Assembly (NCBI GenBank): GCA_949358305.1
Contig: OX442317.1
Span: 12,216,186-12,280,185 of the forward strand
Origin: Strigamia acuminata
Taxonomy: Eukaryota; Arthropoda; Chilopoda; Geophilomorpha; Linotaeniidae
Reading direction: 5' to 3'
DNA length: 64,000 nucleotides
Positions 1 to 9,900 of the stretch are shown in pieces. The stretch's first letter is position 1. Every line of letters starts with the position of its first letter. Position numbers and translations under genes: made by a program. The notes beneath the pieces are model-generated. The model had not been told where the DNA came from and did not search any database. It saw nothing but the letters and a program-made list of their open reading frames with translations.

Positions 1-192
1 GTGCATTTTCAAGGTTTTTTGTCGTTTGGGCAAGAAAACTTTGAAAAATTCTGTTCTTTTAAAGTAAATGATTGTGAATTTTATTCTTTTCAAGTGTAAA
101 GTTTATAATTTATTCCTTTTAAGTTTAAAGCGAAGTGTTTTGTTGTTCAAAATATTATCTTCTGTTTCATAATTTACAGCCGTGAATTTGAG
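1..192 (+). other. 5' leader of element A (3' part)
   Basis: T-rich untranslated sequence homologous to positions about 40400-40588 of element B. Both leaders end in a splice-acceptor-like pyrimidine/A run plus CAG followed by CCGTGAATTTG, just before the gag start codon. The primer-binding site is outside the window. Confidence 0.7.
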
Positions 193-3100
193 ATGGAGAG
201 AGATAGAGATACAGAAACTTCCGAATGCGATTTACTCACTGTGGAGCAAATTGAAATACTAGAGACCAGGTGGGAAGCACAACTTTCATCTCTCAACGAC
301 TTGCTGTCTTTGTCGGAGAAGACGAGCGATCCAGGAGAGTTAGAAGCGCTTCTGCTTACTGCAAATCTGAAAGAGACACGCGTTGTAAATGGCCTGAACG
401 AGCTTCAAGTCTACTGTGAGCACGCGTTTTACCTTGAGAGTGTCGAGAAACTGGAATCATCACAAACGAGAGTGGAACTTCTCCGAAGAAGGTGGGAGGT
501 TTCAAAGCGGTCTCTTCCAACCCTTGGAGGAAGACTCAACATGTCTACAGTTTCCGGTGCAAATACATCCCTGAATACTTCGACTTCTTTCCGCAAGAAT
601 TCCAAGTTGCCCAAACTTGAATCTGTAAAGTTTGACGGGGAGATAATCAAATACAAGACGTTTAAGAGCAACTTTGAAACTTCTGTTCATAATGACCCAG
701 ATCTGAGCAGTGTTGAAAAGTTGCAATACCTTCAAACTATGTGTACAGGTGAGGCTGCGGCTTTGATTTCCACCTTTCCTTTGATCGAGGAATCCTATGA
801 CTTGGCACGGAAAGAACTTGATCGTAACTATGGCGATGAGGATGCGCAACAGACGGCTCTCATCCAATCCATTCGAGACTTGAAGACTGTTTCAAGCATA
901 TACCCGACAAAGGTGTTGAAAGCAAATTTGACGAAAATTTCTTCAACAATACGACTTCTAGAGCAACTGAAGATTCCTGTACGGACATCTGGTGCATTTC
1001 TGATGCCGGACATTCTTAGCAAGTTTCCTGCTCCAATGACTTTGCGTTTTTACCAAGTCCATGGACTGTCTTGCAAGAACATTTTGACTTTGCTTGACTT
1101 TTTTCAAAAGGAAGTAGCTATGGCAGAACGCACTGAAGCTGTTTCTCCATCTGAAAAGGCAAAGAAGGAAAAGTCAGAAGCTGAGAAAACTAAAGTTAAA
1201 GGATCCATGACGACTTTCACTACGACGCAAGACTCCAAACCGTCTTCAAGCGCCAAAGTGAAGACAGAGTCGAGACAAGAGAACAAGTCTGCGAATTCCA
1301 AGGCACTCAAGTGCATTTTTTGTCAAGAAGACCATTTGAGCGGTTCTTGCAAAAAGGAGTTCGAAATCAATGCAAAGATTGAATTGATAAAGAAAAACAG
1401 ACTTTGCTTTAATTGTTTTCGAACAGGTCATCGCGTTGGTGACTGCAAAGTGAAGTTTTCCTGCAAGCATTGTGGCGGAAGACATCATTCAACCATTTGT
1501 AAGAAGTCTGAGGTGAACAATTCTCCAAGTCCGACAGAGAAACCCAAGGAGTCGCAAGTGACCACACACGTCTCGTGCGCGATATCCACTTCTCTTCAAC
1601 TTATGATTTTTGTTGCTGACCTCAAAACCAAATCTGGAGGTTCACACCACATCAGAGGCATGATTGACCCGGGTAGCCATCGGTCATTCATTACAACTGA
1701 ACTGGTGAACCGACTAAAACTGAAGAAGTGCGGCAGTATTTCTGCGACCACACAACGGTTCAACGATTCTATGCCTGCTGCCACTGATTACGACGTATAC
1801 AACGTTACTCTTCAAAGCAAGAATGACGCACAAAACTTCAAATTATCAATGCTTTCAGTGGAAAATTTGCCGAAAGTGCAGGGCATTTTGAATGCATCGG
1901 TAATAGAAAAGGTGAAGAAGCTTAATCTTGAACTTGCCGAAGATCTGCCAGCCAAGACATCTCAAATAGACATTCTTTTGGGAGTTGATGCTTGGTGGAA
2001 AGTCATTAAAGATGGCAAAAAGAAAATCAACGACGATCTTGGACTCATAAATACGTTATTTGGATGGGTGCTTATAGGAGCAGCCGGAAATACGGATTTA
2101 TTCGAAGATGAAGCTGATTTGACTTCATGTTGTAATACTTGCAACATTGAAATCCATGAACAATTAGACAAACTTTGGAATTTAGAGGCAATTGGGATTA
2201 ATGCTGGTGAAAAGGAATCCGATTTCACAAGAGATCGATTTGAAGCCACGACAAAACGTCTTGACGACGGAAGATACGAGGTGATGCTGCCTTTTAATGG
2301 ACAAGAAACTGACTTGGACTCAAACTGGGAGCTCGCACTTAACCAATTAGCCAACACATTGAAGAGAATCGACTCAAATGACGATTATAAGAAGCGATAT
2401 GACGACTCAATGTGGCAATACATTGAAGAAAACCACGCTGAGGAAGTTCCAACTGAAGAACGGTTCCTAAAGAAAGGGATATATAACATTCCACATCATC
2501 CAGTGATCAAAGAGGACCGGGAAACAACGAAATTCAGAGTCGTATTCAATGCGTCGTCTGCGAAAAAAGGAAAACGCTCATTAAATGACTGCCTTTTTCC
2601 TGGACCATCTTTGAATCCAGATTTGATATTGGTGATGGTCAGATTCAGATTGTATTGCATTCCAATCATTGCTGACATTAAACAAGCATTCCTCCAAGTA
2701 ATGATAAACCCCACACATAGGAACTTTCTGCGTTTTTTGTGGGTTTCGAAGCAATATTTCAAGAACCCCTATTCGTGGAGAAATTTGTGGAATAATATTA
2801 TGATTTTGAGGATGATAGTCGTACCATTTGGAGTTATTTCCTCTCCTTTTCTCCTGTGCGCAACAATTCGGAAACAAGCTGATCAATACAAAGAGACACA
2901 TCCGAAAGAAGTTGATGCACTGGACGCCGGGATATACATGGATGATTTAACTTCTGGAGGTGATCACACGACAGACACAACAAAACATTGTGAAGAATTA
3001 AAAATGATTTTAGATGATGGGAAACTCCCACTTGTAAAATGGGCAACAGCCAATGAAAAGGTTTTCAATGACATCAAAGAAAAGGGATTTCACATGAGAA

Positions 3101-5337
3101 GTGATGGATTCTGTGAACAGGGAGTGATAAAAATGCTTGGAATTTTATGGGACACGCAAGAAGACGTCCTCATTTTCAGGATTCCACAAATGGACATTAT
3201 TCCGAACACAAGACGTGAAGTTCTCTCTTTGGTAGCCTCTATTTTCGACCCGATGGGACTCATTTCTCCAGTCGTTTTGAAAATGAGACTCCTTCTTCAA
3301 GACATTTGTCTACGTACAAAGAACTGGGACGGAAGAATTTCGGACTCAGAAAAGCAAGAGATTGACGAATGGAGTCGAGACATCCAGAAATTAAAAGGCT
3401 ATAAGGTACCTCGATGGTTAGAAACCTATTCTAATGAAGAGTTGAGTATTGAAGTTTTCTGTGATGCCAGCACTAAAGCCTTTGGATGTGCAATTTTCAT
3501 CGTCAACAACAAAGGAAAAAGAACTTTGCTACTCAGCAAATGTAGACTAGCCCCTGCAAAAAAGATTACCTTGCCTAGACTTGAATTAACTGCTGCGGTC
3601 GTTGGTGTACGAATGTGTCAGTATTTGACAAATAACTTTCTGCCAGGTTATCCAATCAAGGACATTCGATATTTTTCTGATTCCACCATAACTTTGGCTT
3701 GGATAAATTCGAAGAAAAATGAGTGGAAGCCTTATGTTTCTAACCGCGTTCAGGAAATTGTTTCATCGTCTGACGCAAGCCAATGGTCACATATTCCGAC
3801 AGAGTTCAATCCTGCAGATCTACTTACACGACCACACGATGCAAAAACATTAATGACAAATAAACTTTGGTGGAACGGCGTGGACGTTTCTAAAATCGAA
3901 AAAGTCGAGGTCGTGCAAGAAAAACTACCCGAAGAAGAAAAAAGAATTGTGGTTATGAATGTTCAAGTCAAAGAGACATTTATAAGCAAATTTTTCAAAA
4001 GATATCGCAACTTCAACCGTCTAGTTAGAGTATTTTCGTACATTTTGCGCTGGAAATCTCATCGTTTTCGCGGCGAAGATCTCGCGCAACGCGAAATGGA
4101 ATCCAGTCAAATTAGGATTCTTCAATTTTCACAAGAAATCTACTTTCGAGAAGAGATCGAAGCTGTGAGAAACAAGACTGAAGTTGAGAGATACTCCCCT
4201 TTGAAGAATTTCGAATATTTCTTAGATGAGGATGGACTTTTACGTTTGCGCAGCAGACTGAGATTGTCTTTGCTTTCATTTGACGAAAAATACCCGATTC
4301 TTTTGCATAACGAAAGTTGGGTAACTAGACTAATTATTCGCAAGACTCATCTTGATCTCATGCATGGAGATTTGAGTGAAACGCTTTACCGAATTCGTGA
4401 GAAATTTTGGGTTCTCCGAGGACGCAGGACCATTCAGACTGTGATAAGAGAATGTTCCGTTTGCAGAAGGACTAAACTTGCAAGAAATAATCCGTCTACT
4501 GGAGAATTACCGAAAGAAAGAGTAACCCCAGCAGCTCCTTTTCAACACACCGGAATCGATCATTTAGGACCTATTTTTGTGGGAAAGGACAAAAAACGAT
4601 TGAAGAAAACATACATTTTATTATTCACTTGTATGGTTACACGAAGTTTACATCTCGAAGTGTCCGAAGATTTATCCACTGAGAAATTCTTATTGGCATT
4701 CAGAAGATTTTGTGCTCGTTACGGTTGTCCAGCAAAAGTCTTCTCGGACAACAGTAAAACCTTTGAAAAAGGAAGTACACAAATTCAGTCATGGGGAAAA
4801 CTGATTGGCCGTTCGGACATAAAAACATTTCTGTCTGAGAAAAGGATTGTATGGACATTTATCCCTCCACTTTCACCGTGGATGGGAGGAGCTTGGGAGA
4901 GACTAGTCCGTTCAGTAAAGGATAAATTGCGGAAAACTTTATTGAGACACACTGTGGATTTAGAAAATTTACAAACCTTGGTTCTTGAGATCAGCTCCGT
5001 GTTGAATTCACGACCTTTGTCGTATGTACACGAAAATATAGACGGCGGCAGAATCCTTTCACCTGAAAACTTTTTAACGGGAGGTATGCCGAAATACATG
5101 ATCAACAAGACCTTGAATGCAATCAAGAAAAGTGACCTTCGAAAACTCGACAAGAAAAGAAGACAGTTCATTTGGGATTTTTGGAGTATATGGAAACACA
5201 GTTACTTGATGCAGTTAAGAAACTTTTATGAGACTAAAGGAGATAAATCTTTTCAAAACCCCAAAATTGATCAGATTGTTCTTCTTGAAAAGATGGGAAC
5301 CAACCCTTACTTTTGGCCTCTTGCCAGAATAAAATAA
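193..5337 (+). CDS. BEL/Pao Gag-Pol polyprotein of element A
   Basis: Retrotransposon polyprotein for particle assembly, reverse transcription and integration. Residues 1-310 are Gag, with a coiled-coil-like N-terminus and the KLPKLESVKFDG start of the DUF1759-type region near 138. CCHC-like knuckles lie at about C374-C436. The retropepsin-like (DUF1758) domain has DPGSHRSFI, with D492. RT has D828 (ADIKQAF) and YMDD at 915-918. RNase H (peptidase A17/RNase H region) has D1091, E1131, D1163 and D1209. Integrase has the zinc motif H1386, H1391, C1421, C1424 and the triad D1456, D1519, E1569. A DUF5641-like C-terminus ends at K1714. The start matches the start of B by position and upstream context. 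A TAA at 5335-5337 replaces a sense codon found in B, so the protein lacks the last 36 residues or so. There is no env-like domain. Confidence 0.92.
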   Translation: MERDRDTETSECDLLTVEQIEILETRWEAQLSSLNDLLSLSEKTSDPGELEALLLTANLKETRVVNGLNELQVYCEHAFYLESVEKLESSQTRVELLRRRWEVSKRSLPTLGGRLNMSTVSGANTSLNTSTSFRKNSKLPKLESVKFDGEIIKYKTFKSNFETSVHNDPDLSSVEKLQYLQTMCTGEAAALISTFPLIEESYDLARKELDRNYGDEDAQQTALIQSIRDLKTVSSIYPTKVLKANLTKISSTIRLLEQLKIPVRTSGAFLMPDILSKFPAPMTLRFYQVHGLSCKNILTLLDFFQKEVAMAERTEAVSPSEKAKKEKSEAEKTKVKGSMTTFTTTQDSKPSSSAKVKTESRQENKSANSKALKCIFCQEDHLSGSCKKEFEINAKIELIKKNRLCFNCFRTGHRVGDCKVKFSCKHCGGRHHSTICKKSEVNNSPSPTEKPKESQVTTHVSCAISTSLQLMIFVADLKTKSGGSHHIRGMIDPGSHRSFITTELVNRLKLKKCGSISATTQRFNDSMPAATDYDVYNVTLQSKNDAQNFKLSMLSVENLPKVQGILNASVIEKVKKLNLELAEDLPAKTSQIDILLGVDAWWKVIKDGKKKINDDLGLINTLFGWVLIGAAGNTDLFEDEADLTSCCNTCNIEIHEQLDKLWNLEAIGINAGEKESDFTRDRFEATTKRLDDGRYEVMLPFNGQETDLDSNWELALNQLANTLKRIDSNDDYKKRYDDSMWQYIEENHAEEVPTEERFLKKGIYNIPHHPVIKEDRETTKFRVVFNASSAKKGKRSLNDCLFPGPSLNPDLILVMVRFRLYCIPIIADIKQAFLQVMINPTHRNFLRFLWVSKQYFKNPYSWRNLWNNIMILRMIVVPFGVISSPFLLCATIRKQADQYKETHPKEVDALDAGIYMDDLTSGGDHTTDTTKHCEELKMILDDGKLPLVKWATANEKVFNDIKEKGFHMRSDGFCEQGVIKMLGILWDTQEDVLIFRIPQMDIIPNTRREVLSLVASIFDPMGLISPVVLKMRLLLQDICLRTKNWDGRISDSEKQEIDEWSRDIQKLKGYKVPRWLETYSNEELSIEVFCDASTKAFGCAIFIVNNKGKRTLLLSKCRLAPAKKITLPRLELTAAVVGVRMCQYLTNNFLPGYPIKDIRYFSDSTITLAWINSKKNEWKPYVSNRVQEIVSSSDASQWSHIPTEFNPADLLTRPHDAKTLMTNKLWWNGVDVSKIEKVEVVQEKLPEEEKRIVVMNVQVKETFISKFFKRYRNFNRLVRVFSYILRWKSHRFRGEDLAQREMESSQIRILQFSQEIYFREEIEAVRNKTEVERYSPLKNFEYFLDEDGLLRLRSRLRLSLLSFDEKYPILLHNESWVTRLIIRKTHLDLMHGDLSETLYRIREKFWVLRGRRTIQTVIRECSVCRRTKLARNNPSTGELPKERVTPAAPFQHTGIDHLGPIFVGKDKKRLKKTYILLFTCMVTRSLHLEVSEDLSTEKFLLAFRRFCARYGCPAKVFSDNSKTFEKGSTQIQSWGKLIGRSDIKTFLSEKRIVWTFIPPLSPWMGGAWERLVRSVKDKLRKTLLRHTVDLENLQTLVLEISSVLNSRPLSYVHENIDGGRILSPENFLTGGMPKYMINKTLNAIKKSDLRKLDKKRRQFIWDFWSIWKHSYLMQLRNFYETKGDKSFQNPKIDQIVLLEKMGTNPYFWPLARIK

Positions 5338-5445
5338 GTTTTTCCTGGTGATGATGGACTAATTCGCATCGTTAGTGTTGTGCTTCCCGATGGAAGAGAG
5401 TTGCGTCGTTCTGTAAGGCATATTAGAGCCCTTGAACTTGATTGA
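5338..5445 (+). pseudogene. C-terminal Pol tail beyond the premature stop in A
   Basis: The gag-pol frame stays open after the TAA at 5335-5337 and reaches TGA at 5443-5445. Its translation aligns with the Pol tail of element B at 51883-51987. The TAA is therefore either a recent inactivating change or, less likely, a readthrough stop. Confidence 0.75.
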
Positions 5446-5460
5446 TGTGTGTTTTGCAGA

Positions 5461-5503
5461 CTTCTCTCATCTCTCTTCTCTCTCTTTCTCGCTGGCAATT
5501 CGT
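5461..5503 (+). promoter_or_regulatory. Pyrimidine-rich tract at 3' LTR boundary of A
   Basis: A CT-only or nearly CT-only run (5461-5490) is followed by GCTGGCAATTCGT, which abuts the LTR. It occupies the place of the polypurine tract that normally primes plus-strand DNA, but it is pyrimidine-rich in the sense strand. Equivalent tracts occur in B, C, D and E. Confidence 0.6.
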
Positions 5504-6974
5504 TGTTGCAAACAACGTGGAATAATTTAGAAACTACTTTTATTGCCAATTTGTGTCTGAATAAATGTTTCCAAAGTGTGTTTTATTTTGCATAACATTT
5601 CAGTTTTTATTTACAGGATTTTTGCATTATTAAAATGTTTTTAGTGCTTTCAGATACTGATGTTTGATGAAATGTGATATTCCATTGTTTATTGCATTTA
5701 TTTCTAGTGTTTATTGCGTGATTTTGTGTTACTTTATTCATTTTCTATCAATTTGTGTGATTTCGGGTGAAATTTGGTGCATTTGTCGTTGAACAGTTCA
5801 CTAGTGTTATTGACGTGACGTCATATTTCAAGTTCTAGTTCGGTTTTTGTTCAAACTTCTAACCTTCCGTTTGGACGGAATTTTGATGGTTAGAATTGTT
5901 TTTGACATTGTTTTAGACTAATTTGGGGGTGATCTGTTGATTCGTGCACTCTAATTTCGTCCCGGAACAGCCGTTTTTCTGCTACGAGCGATCGTGACGG
6001 ACCCCGCATGTGCGTTGCCGTCCAAGATCGTTTCGTTCGGTTTGCGGTTGATTTCAAGTGTTCTTTCATTAAAAAGTGTCTTGTTTTGCGGGAAATTACA
6101 TTTCCTGAACTTATTTACTTATTCCAAAGTGTTTACATAAGTTATTTCTTGTGTTGAAATTCAAACCTTGTGTTTTGCCGCCAATGTAGAGTTTACCGGA
6201 CGCCATGTTGGATTTTGCCGATGATTTGTAAATCTTTCATGTCGTTTTGTTTTTATATCTCAATTGGTGTTTGTACTATTTAGTTTTAGTGTATTTCAAT
6301 GCAAAATCTTTACTTATTTGGTTTTGTGTGTGACTTTGAATTCAAACTTGATGATTATGTCATTTTGCTTGTCTTTGATTGGTTAGGCCCAATTGTCTGC
6401 CTAGCGATCACTGTTTTCGCTGTTTTCTCATTGTTTTGATTAACGAATCTTGTTGTTACGATAGACTTTATTATTCCTGAGTTTTTTGTGCTCATTTTGA
6501 GTTATTACACATTATTTTTAGTACATTTCTCGTAATTTGTTGTCTTTGCTTGAAATTGCATTTCCTCCGTTTCCATGTCAACGGAGTATTTCTTTATTGT
6601 AATTTGCCAACAATTGGTTTCGCGTGTGCCATCCTATTATAATGTGTAATTATTGAGTTGCCATTTTTATATTTGATTAAAATAGTCGTGTTAATGTTAA
6701 CTCTTACCTTTTCTGCTTTTGACCCATTTCCAATGTGTCCTGAGTAGAAAACCATTTTTCCCAGACTGGCCAATGGATCAGCAAACACTTGGATACCATG
6801 CAAAAGTGTTTCCAACAGTTAAACCTTCATGTAACAGGAGATTTTGAGGCGAATCAAGTGCATTTCAACACGGTATACGTACGAATTTCACTATACGATC
6901 GTTTGAGTTTGTTGGCGGGAGTTTCGAATCGCCACATCTCAGTTCTTCTCTGTTCCTGTTGACTGACCGCAACA
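5504..6974 (+). repeat. 3' LTR of element A (1,471 bp)
   Basis: Begins TGTTGC and ends GCAACA, a typical TG...CA terminus with a short inverted repeat. It is related to, but diverged from, the LTR of element B. Promoter-like words include a perfect CRE palindrome TGACGTCA (5816-5823), CGCATGTGCG resembling an NRF1 site (6005-6014), GCCATGTT resembling a YY1/Pho core (6202-6209) and a 22-bp imperfect palindrome resembling an RFX X-box (6565-6586). ATTAAA at 6676-6681 is a candidate polyadenylation signal. Short open frames inside it have no support as genes. Confidence 0.88.
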
Positions 6975-9900
6975 CCTTAGTAGAAAGCTTCAATGTAAGT
7001 TTTAGCAACATGTAAGCAATAATTTGAAAGAATAAACTTTTGATCTCATTTGACGTCACAGTTGACTTAGCACAAACACCACAAGACCAATGTCTCTGAA
7101 TGTTTAGAAATAGTGTTTAAACCTTAGTAGAAGGCTTCAATGTAAGTGTTAGCAACATCCAAGCAATAATTTGAAAGAATAAACTTTTGATCTCATTTGA
7201 CATCACAGTTGACTTAGCACAAACACCACAAACCAATGTCTCTGAATGTTCTGAAATAGTGTTTAAACCTTAGTAGACGGCTTCAATGTAAGTTTTAGCA
7301 ACATCCAAGCAATGATTTGGGAGAATAGACTTTTGATCTCATCACAGTTGACTTAGCACAAACACCACAAGACCAATGTCTCTGAATGTTCTGAAATAGT
7401 GTTTAAACCTTAGTAGAAGGCTTCAATGTAAGTTTTAGCAACATCCAAGCAATGATTTGGAAGAATAAACTTTTGATCCCATTTGACATCACAGTTGACT
7501 TAGCACAAACATCACAAGACCAATGTCTCTGAATGTTCTGAAATAGTGTTTAAACCTTAGTAGAAGGCTTCAATGTAAGTTTTAGCAACATCCAAGCAAT
7601 GATTTGGAAGAATAAACTTTTGATCCCATTTGACATCACAGTTGACTTAGCACAAACACCACAAACCAATGTCTCTAAATGTTCTGAAATAGTGTTTAAA
7701 CCTTAGTAGAAGGCTTCAATGTAAGTTTTAGCAACATCCAAGCAATGATTTGGGAGAATAGACTTTTGATCTCATCACAGTTGACTTAGCACAAACATCA
7801 CAAGACCAATGTCTCTGAATGTTTTGAAATAGTGTTTAAACCTTAGTAGAAAGCTTTAATGTAAGTTTTAGCAACATCCAAGCAATGATTTGGGAGAATA
7901 GACTTTTGATCTCATCACAGTTGACTTAGCACAAACATCACAAGACCAATGTCTCTGAATGTTCTGAAATAGTGTTTAAACCTTAGTAGAAAGCTTTAAT
8001 GTAAGTTTTAGCAACATCCAAGAAATGATTTGGGAAAATAGACTTTTGATCTCATCACAGTTGACTTAGCACAAACACCACAAGACCAATGTCTCTAAAT
8101 GTTCTGAAATAGTGTTTAAACCTTAGTAGACGGCTTCAATGTAAGTTTTAGCAACATCCAAGCAATGATTTGGGAGAATAGACTTTTGATCTCATCACAG
8201 TTGACTTAGCACAAACACCACAAGACCAATGTCTCTGAATGTTCTGAAATAGTGTTTAAACTTTAGTAGAAAGGTTTAATGTAAGTTTTAGCAACATCCA
8301 AGCAATGATTTGAAAGAATAAACTTTTGATCTCATTTGACATCACAGTTGACTTAGCACAAACATCACAAGACCAATGTTTCTGAATGTTCTGAAATAGT
8401 GTTTAAACCTTAGTAGAAGGCTTCAATGTAAGTTTTAGCAACATCCAAGCAATGATTTGGAAGAATAAACTTTTGATCCCATTTGACATCACAGTTGACT
8501 TAGCACAAACATCACAAGACCAATGTTTCTGAATGTTCTGAAATAGTGTTTAAACCTTAGTAGAAGGCTTCAATGTAAGTTTTAGCAACATCCAAGCAAT
8601 GATTTGGAAGAATAAACTTTTGATCCCATTTGACATCACAGTTGACTTAGCACAAACATCACAAGACCAATGTTTCTGAATGTTCTGAAATAGTGTTTAA
8701 ACCTTAGTAGAAGGCTTCAATGTAAGTTTTAGCAACATCCAAGCAATGATTTGGAAGAATAAACTTTTGATCCCATTTGACATCACAGTTGACTTAGCAC
8801 AAACATCACAAGACCAATGTTTCTGAATGTTCTGAAATAGTGTTTAAACCTTAGTAGAAAGCTTCAATGTAAGTTTTAGCAACATCCAAGCAATAATTTG
8901 AAAGAATAAACTTTTGATCTCATTTGACGTCACAGTTGACTTAGCACAAACATCACAAGACCAATGTCTCTAAATGTTCTGAAATAGTGTTTAAACCTTA
9001 GTAGAAAGCTTCAATGTAAGTTTTAGCAACATCCAAGCAATAATTTGAAAGAATAAACTTTTGATCTCATTTGACGTCACAGTTGACTTAGCACAAACAC
9101 CACAAGACCAATGTCTCTGAATGTTTAGAAATAGTGTTTAAACCTTAGTAGAAGGCTTCAATGTAAGTGTTAGCAACATCCAAGCAATAATTTGAAAGAA
9201 TAAACTTTTGATCTCATTTGACATCACAGTTGACTTAGCACAAACACCACAAACCAATGTCTCTGAATGTTCTGAAATAGTGTTTAAACCTTAGTAGAAG
9301 GCTTCAATGTAAGTTTTAGCAACATCCAAGCAATGATTTGGGAGAATAGACTTTTGATCTCATCACAGTTGACTTAGCACAAACATCACAAGACCAATGT
9401 CTCTGAATGTTTTGAAATAGTGTTTAAACCTTAGTAAAAAGCTTTAATGTAAGTTTTAGCAACATCCAAGCAATGATTTGGGAGAATAGACTTTTGATCT
9501 CATCACAGTTGACTTAGCACAAACACCACAAGACCAATGTCTCTAAATGTTCTGAAATAGTGTTTAAACCTTAGTAGACGGCTTCAATGTAAGTTTTAGC
9601 AACATCCAAGCAATGATTTGGGAGAATAGACTTTTGATCTCATCACAGTTGACTTAGCACAAACACCACAAGACCAATGTCTCTGAATGTTCTGAAATAG
9701 TGTTTAAACCTTAGTAGAAAGCTTTAATGTAAGTTTTAGCAACATCCAAGAAATGATTTGGGAAAATAGACTTTTGATCTCATCACAGTTGACTTAGCAC
9801 AAACACCACAAGACCAATGTCTCTAAATGTTCTGAAATAGTGTTTAAACCTTAGTAGACGGCTTCAATGTAAGTTTTAGCAACATCCAAGCAATGATTTG

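Larger units (their letters stand above)
1..6974 (+). mobile_element. Element A: BEL/Pao LTR retrotransposon, 5' LTR outside window
   Basis: The segment holds a leader, a 1,714-codon gag-pol frame, a short 3' untranslated region and one complete LTR. The 5' LTR lies to the left of the window. The domain order (Gag, zinc knuckles, protease, RT, RNase H, integrase, DUF5641-like tail) is that of the BEL/Pao superfamily. The 3' LTR ends in CA at 6974 and is followed directly by satellite sequence beginning CCTT, which would be the 4-bp target duplication if the unseen left flank matches. The element is related to B (38109-53608) along its whole length but clearly diverged from it, so the two are different subfamilies. 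Confidence 0.93.

Noticed and set aside
1-6974. Search for an envelope gene that would make A or B retrovirus-like
   Set aside because: Only about 60 bases separate the end of pol from the 3' LTR in A and in B, so no room for env exists.
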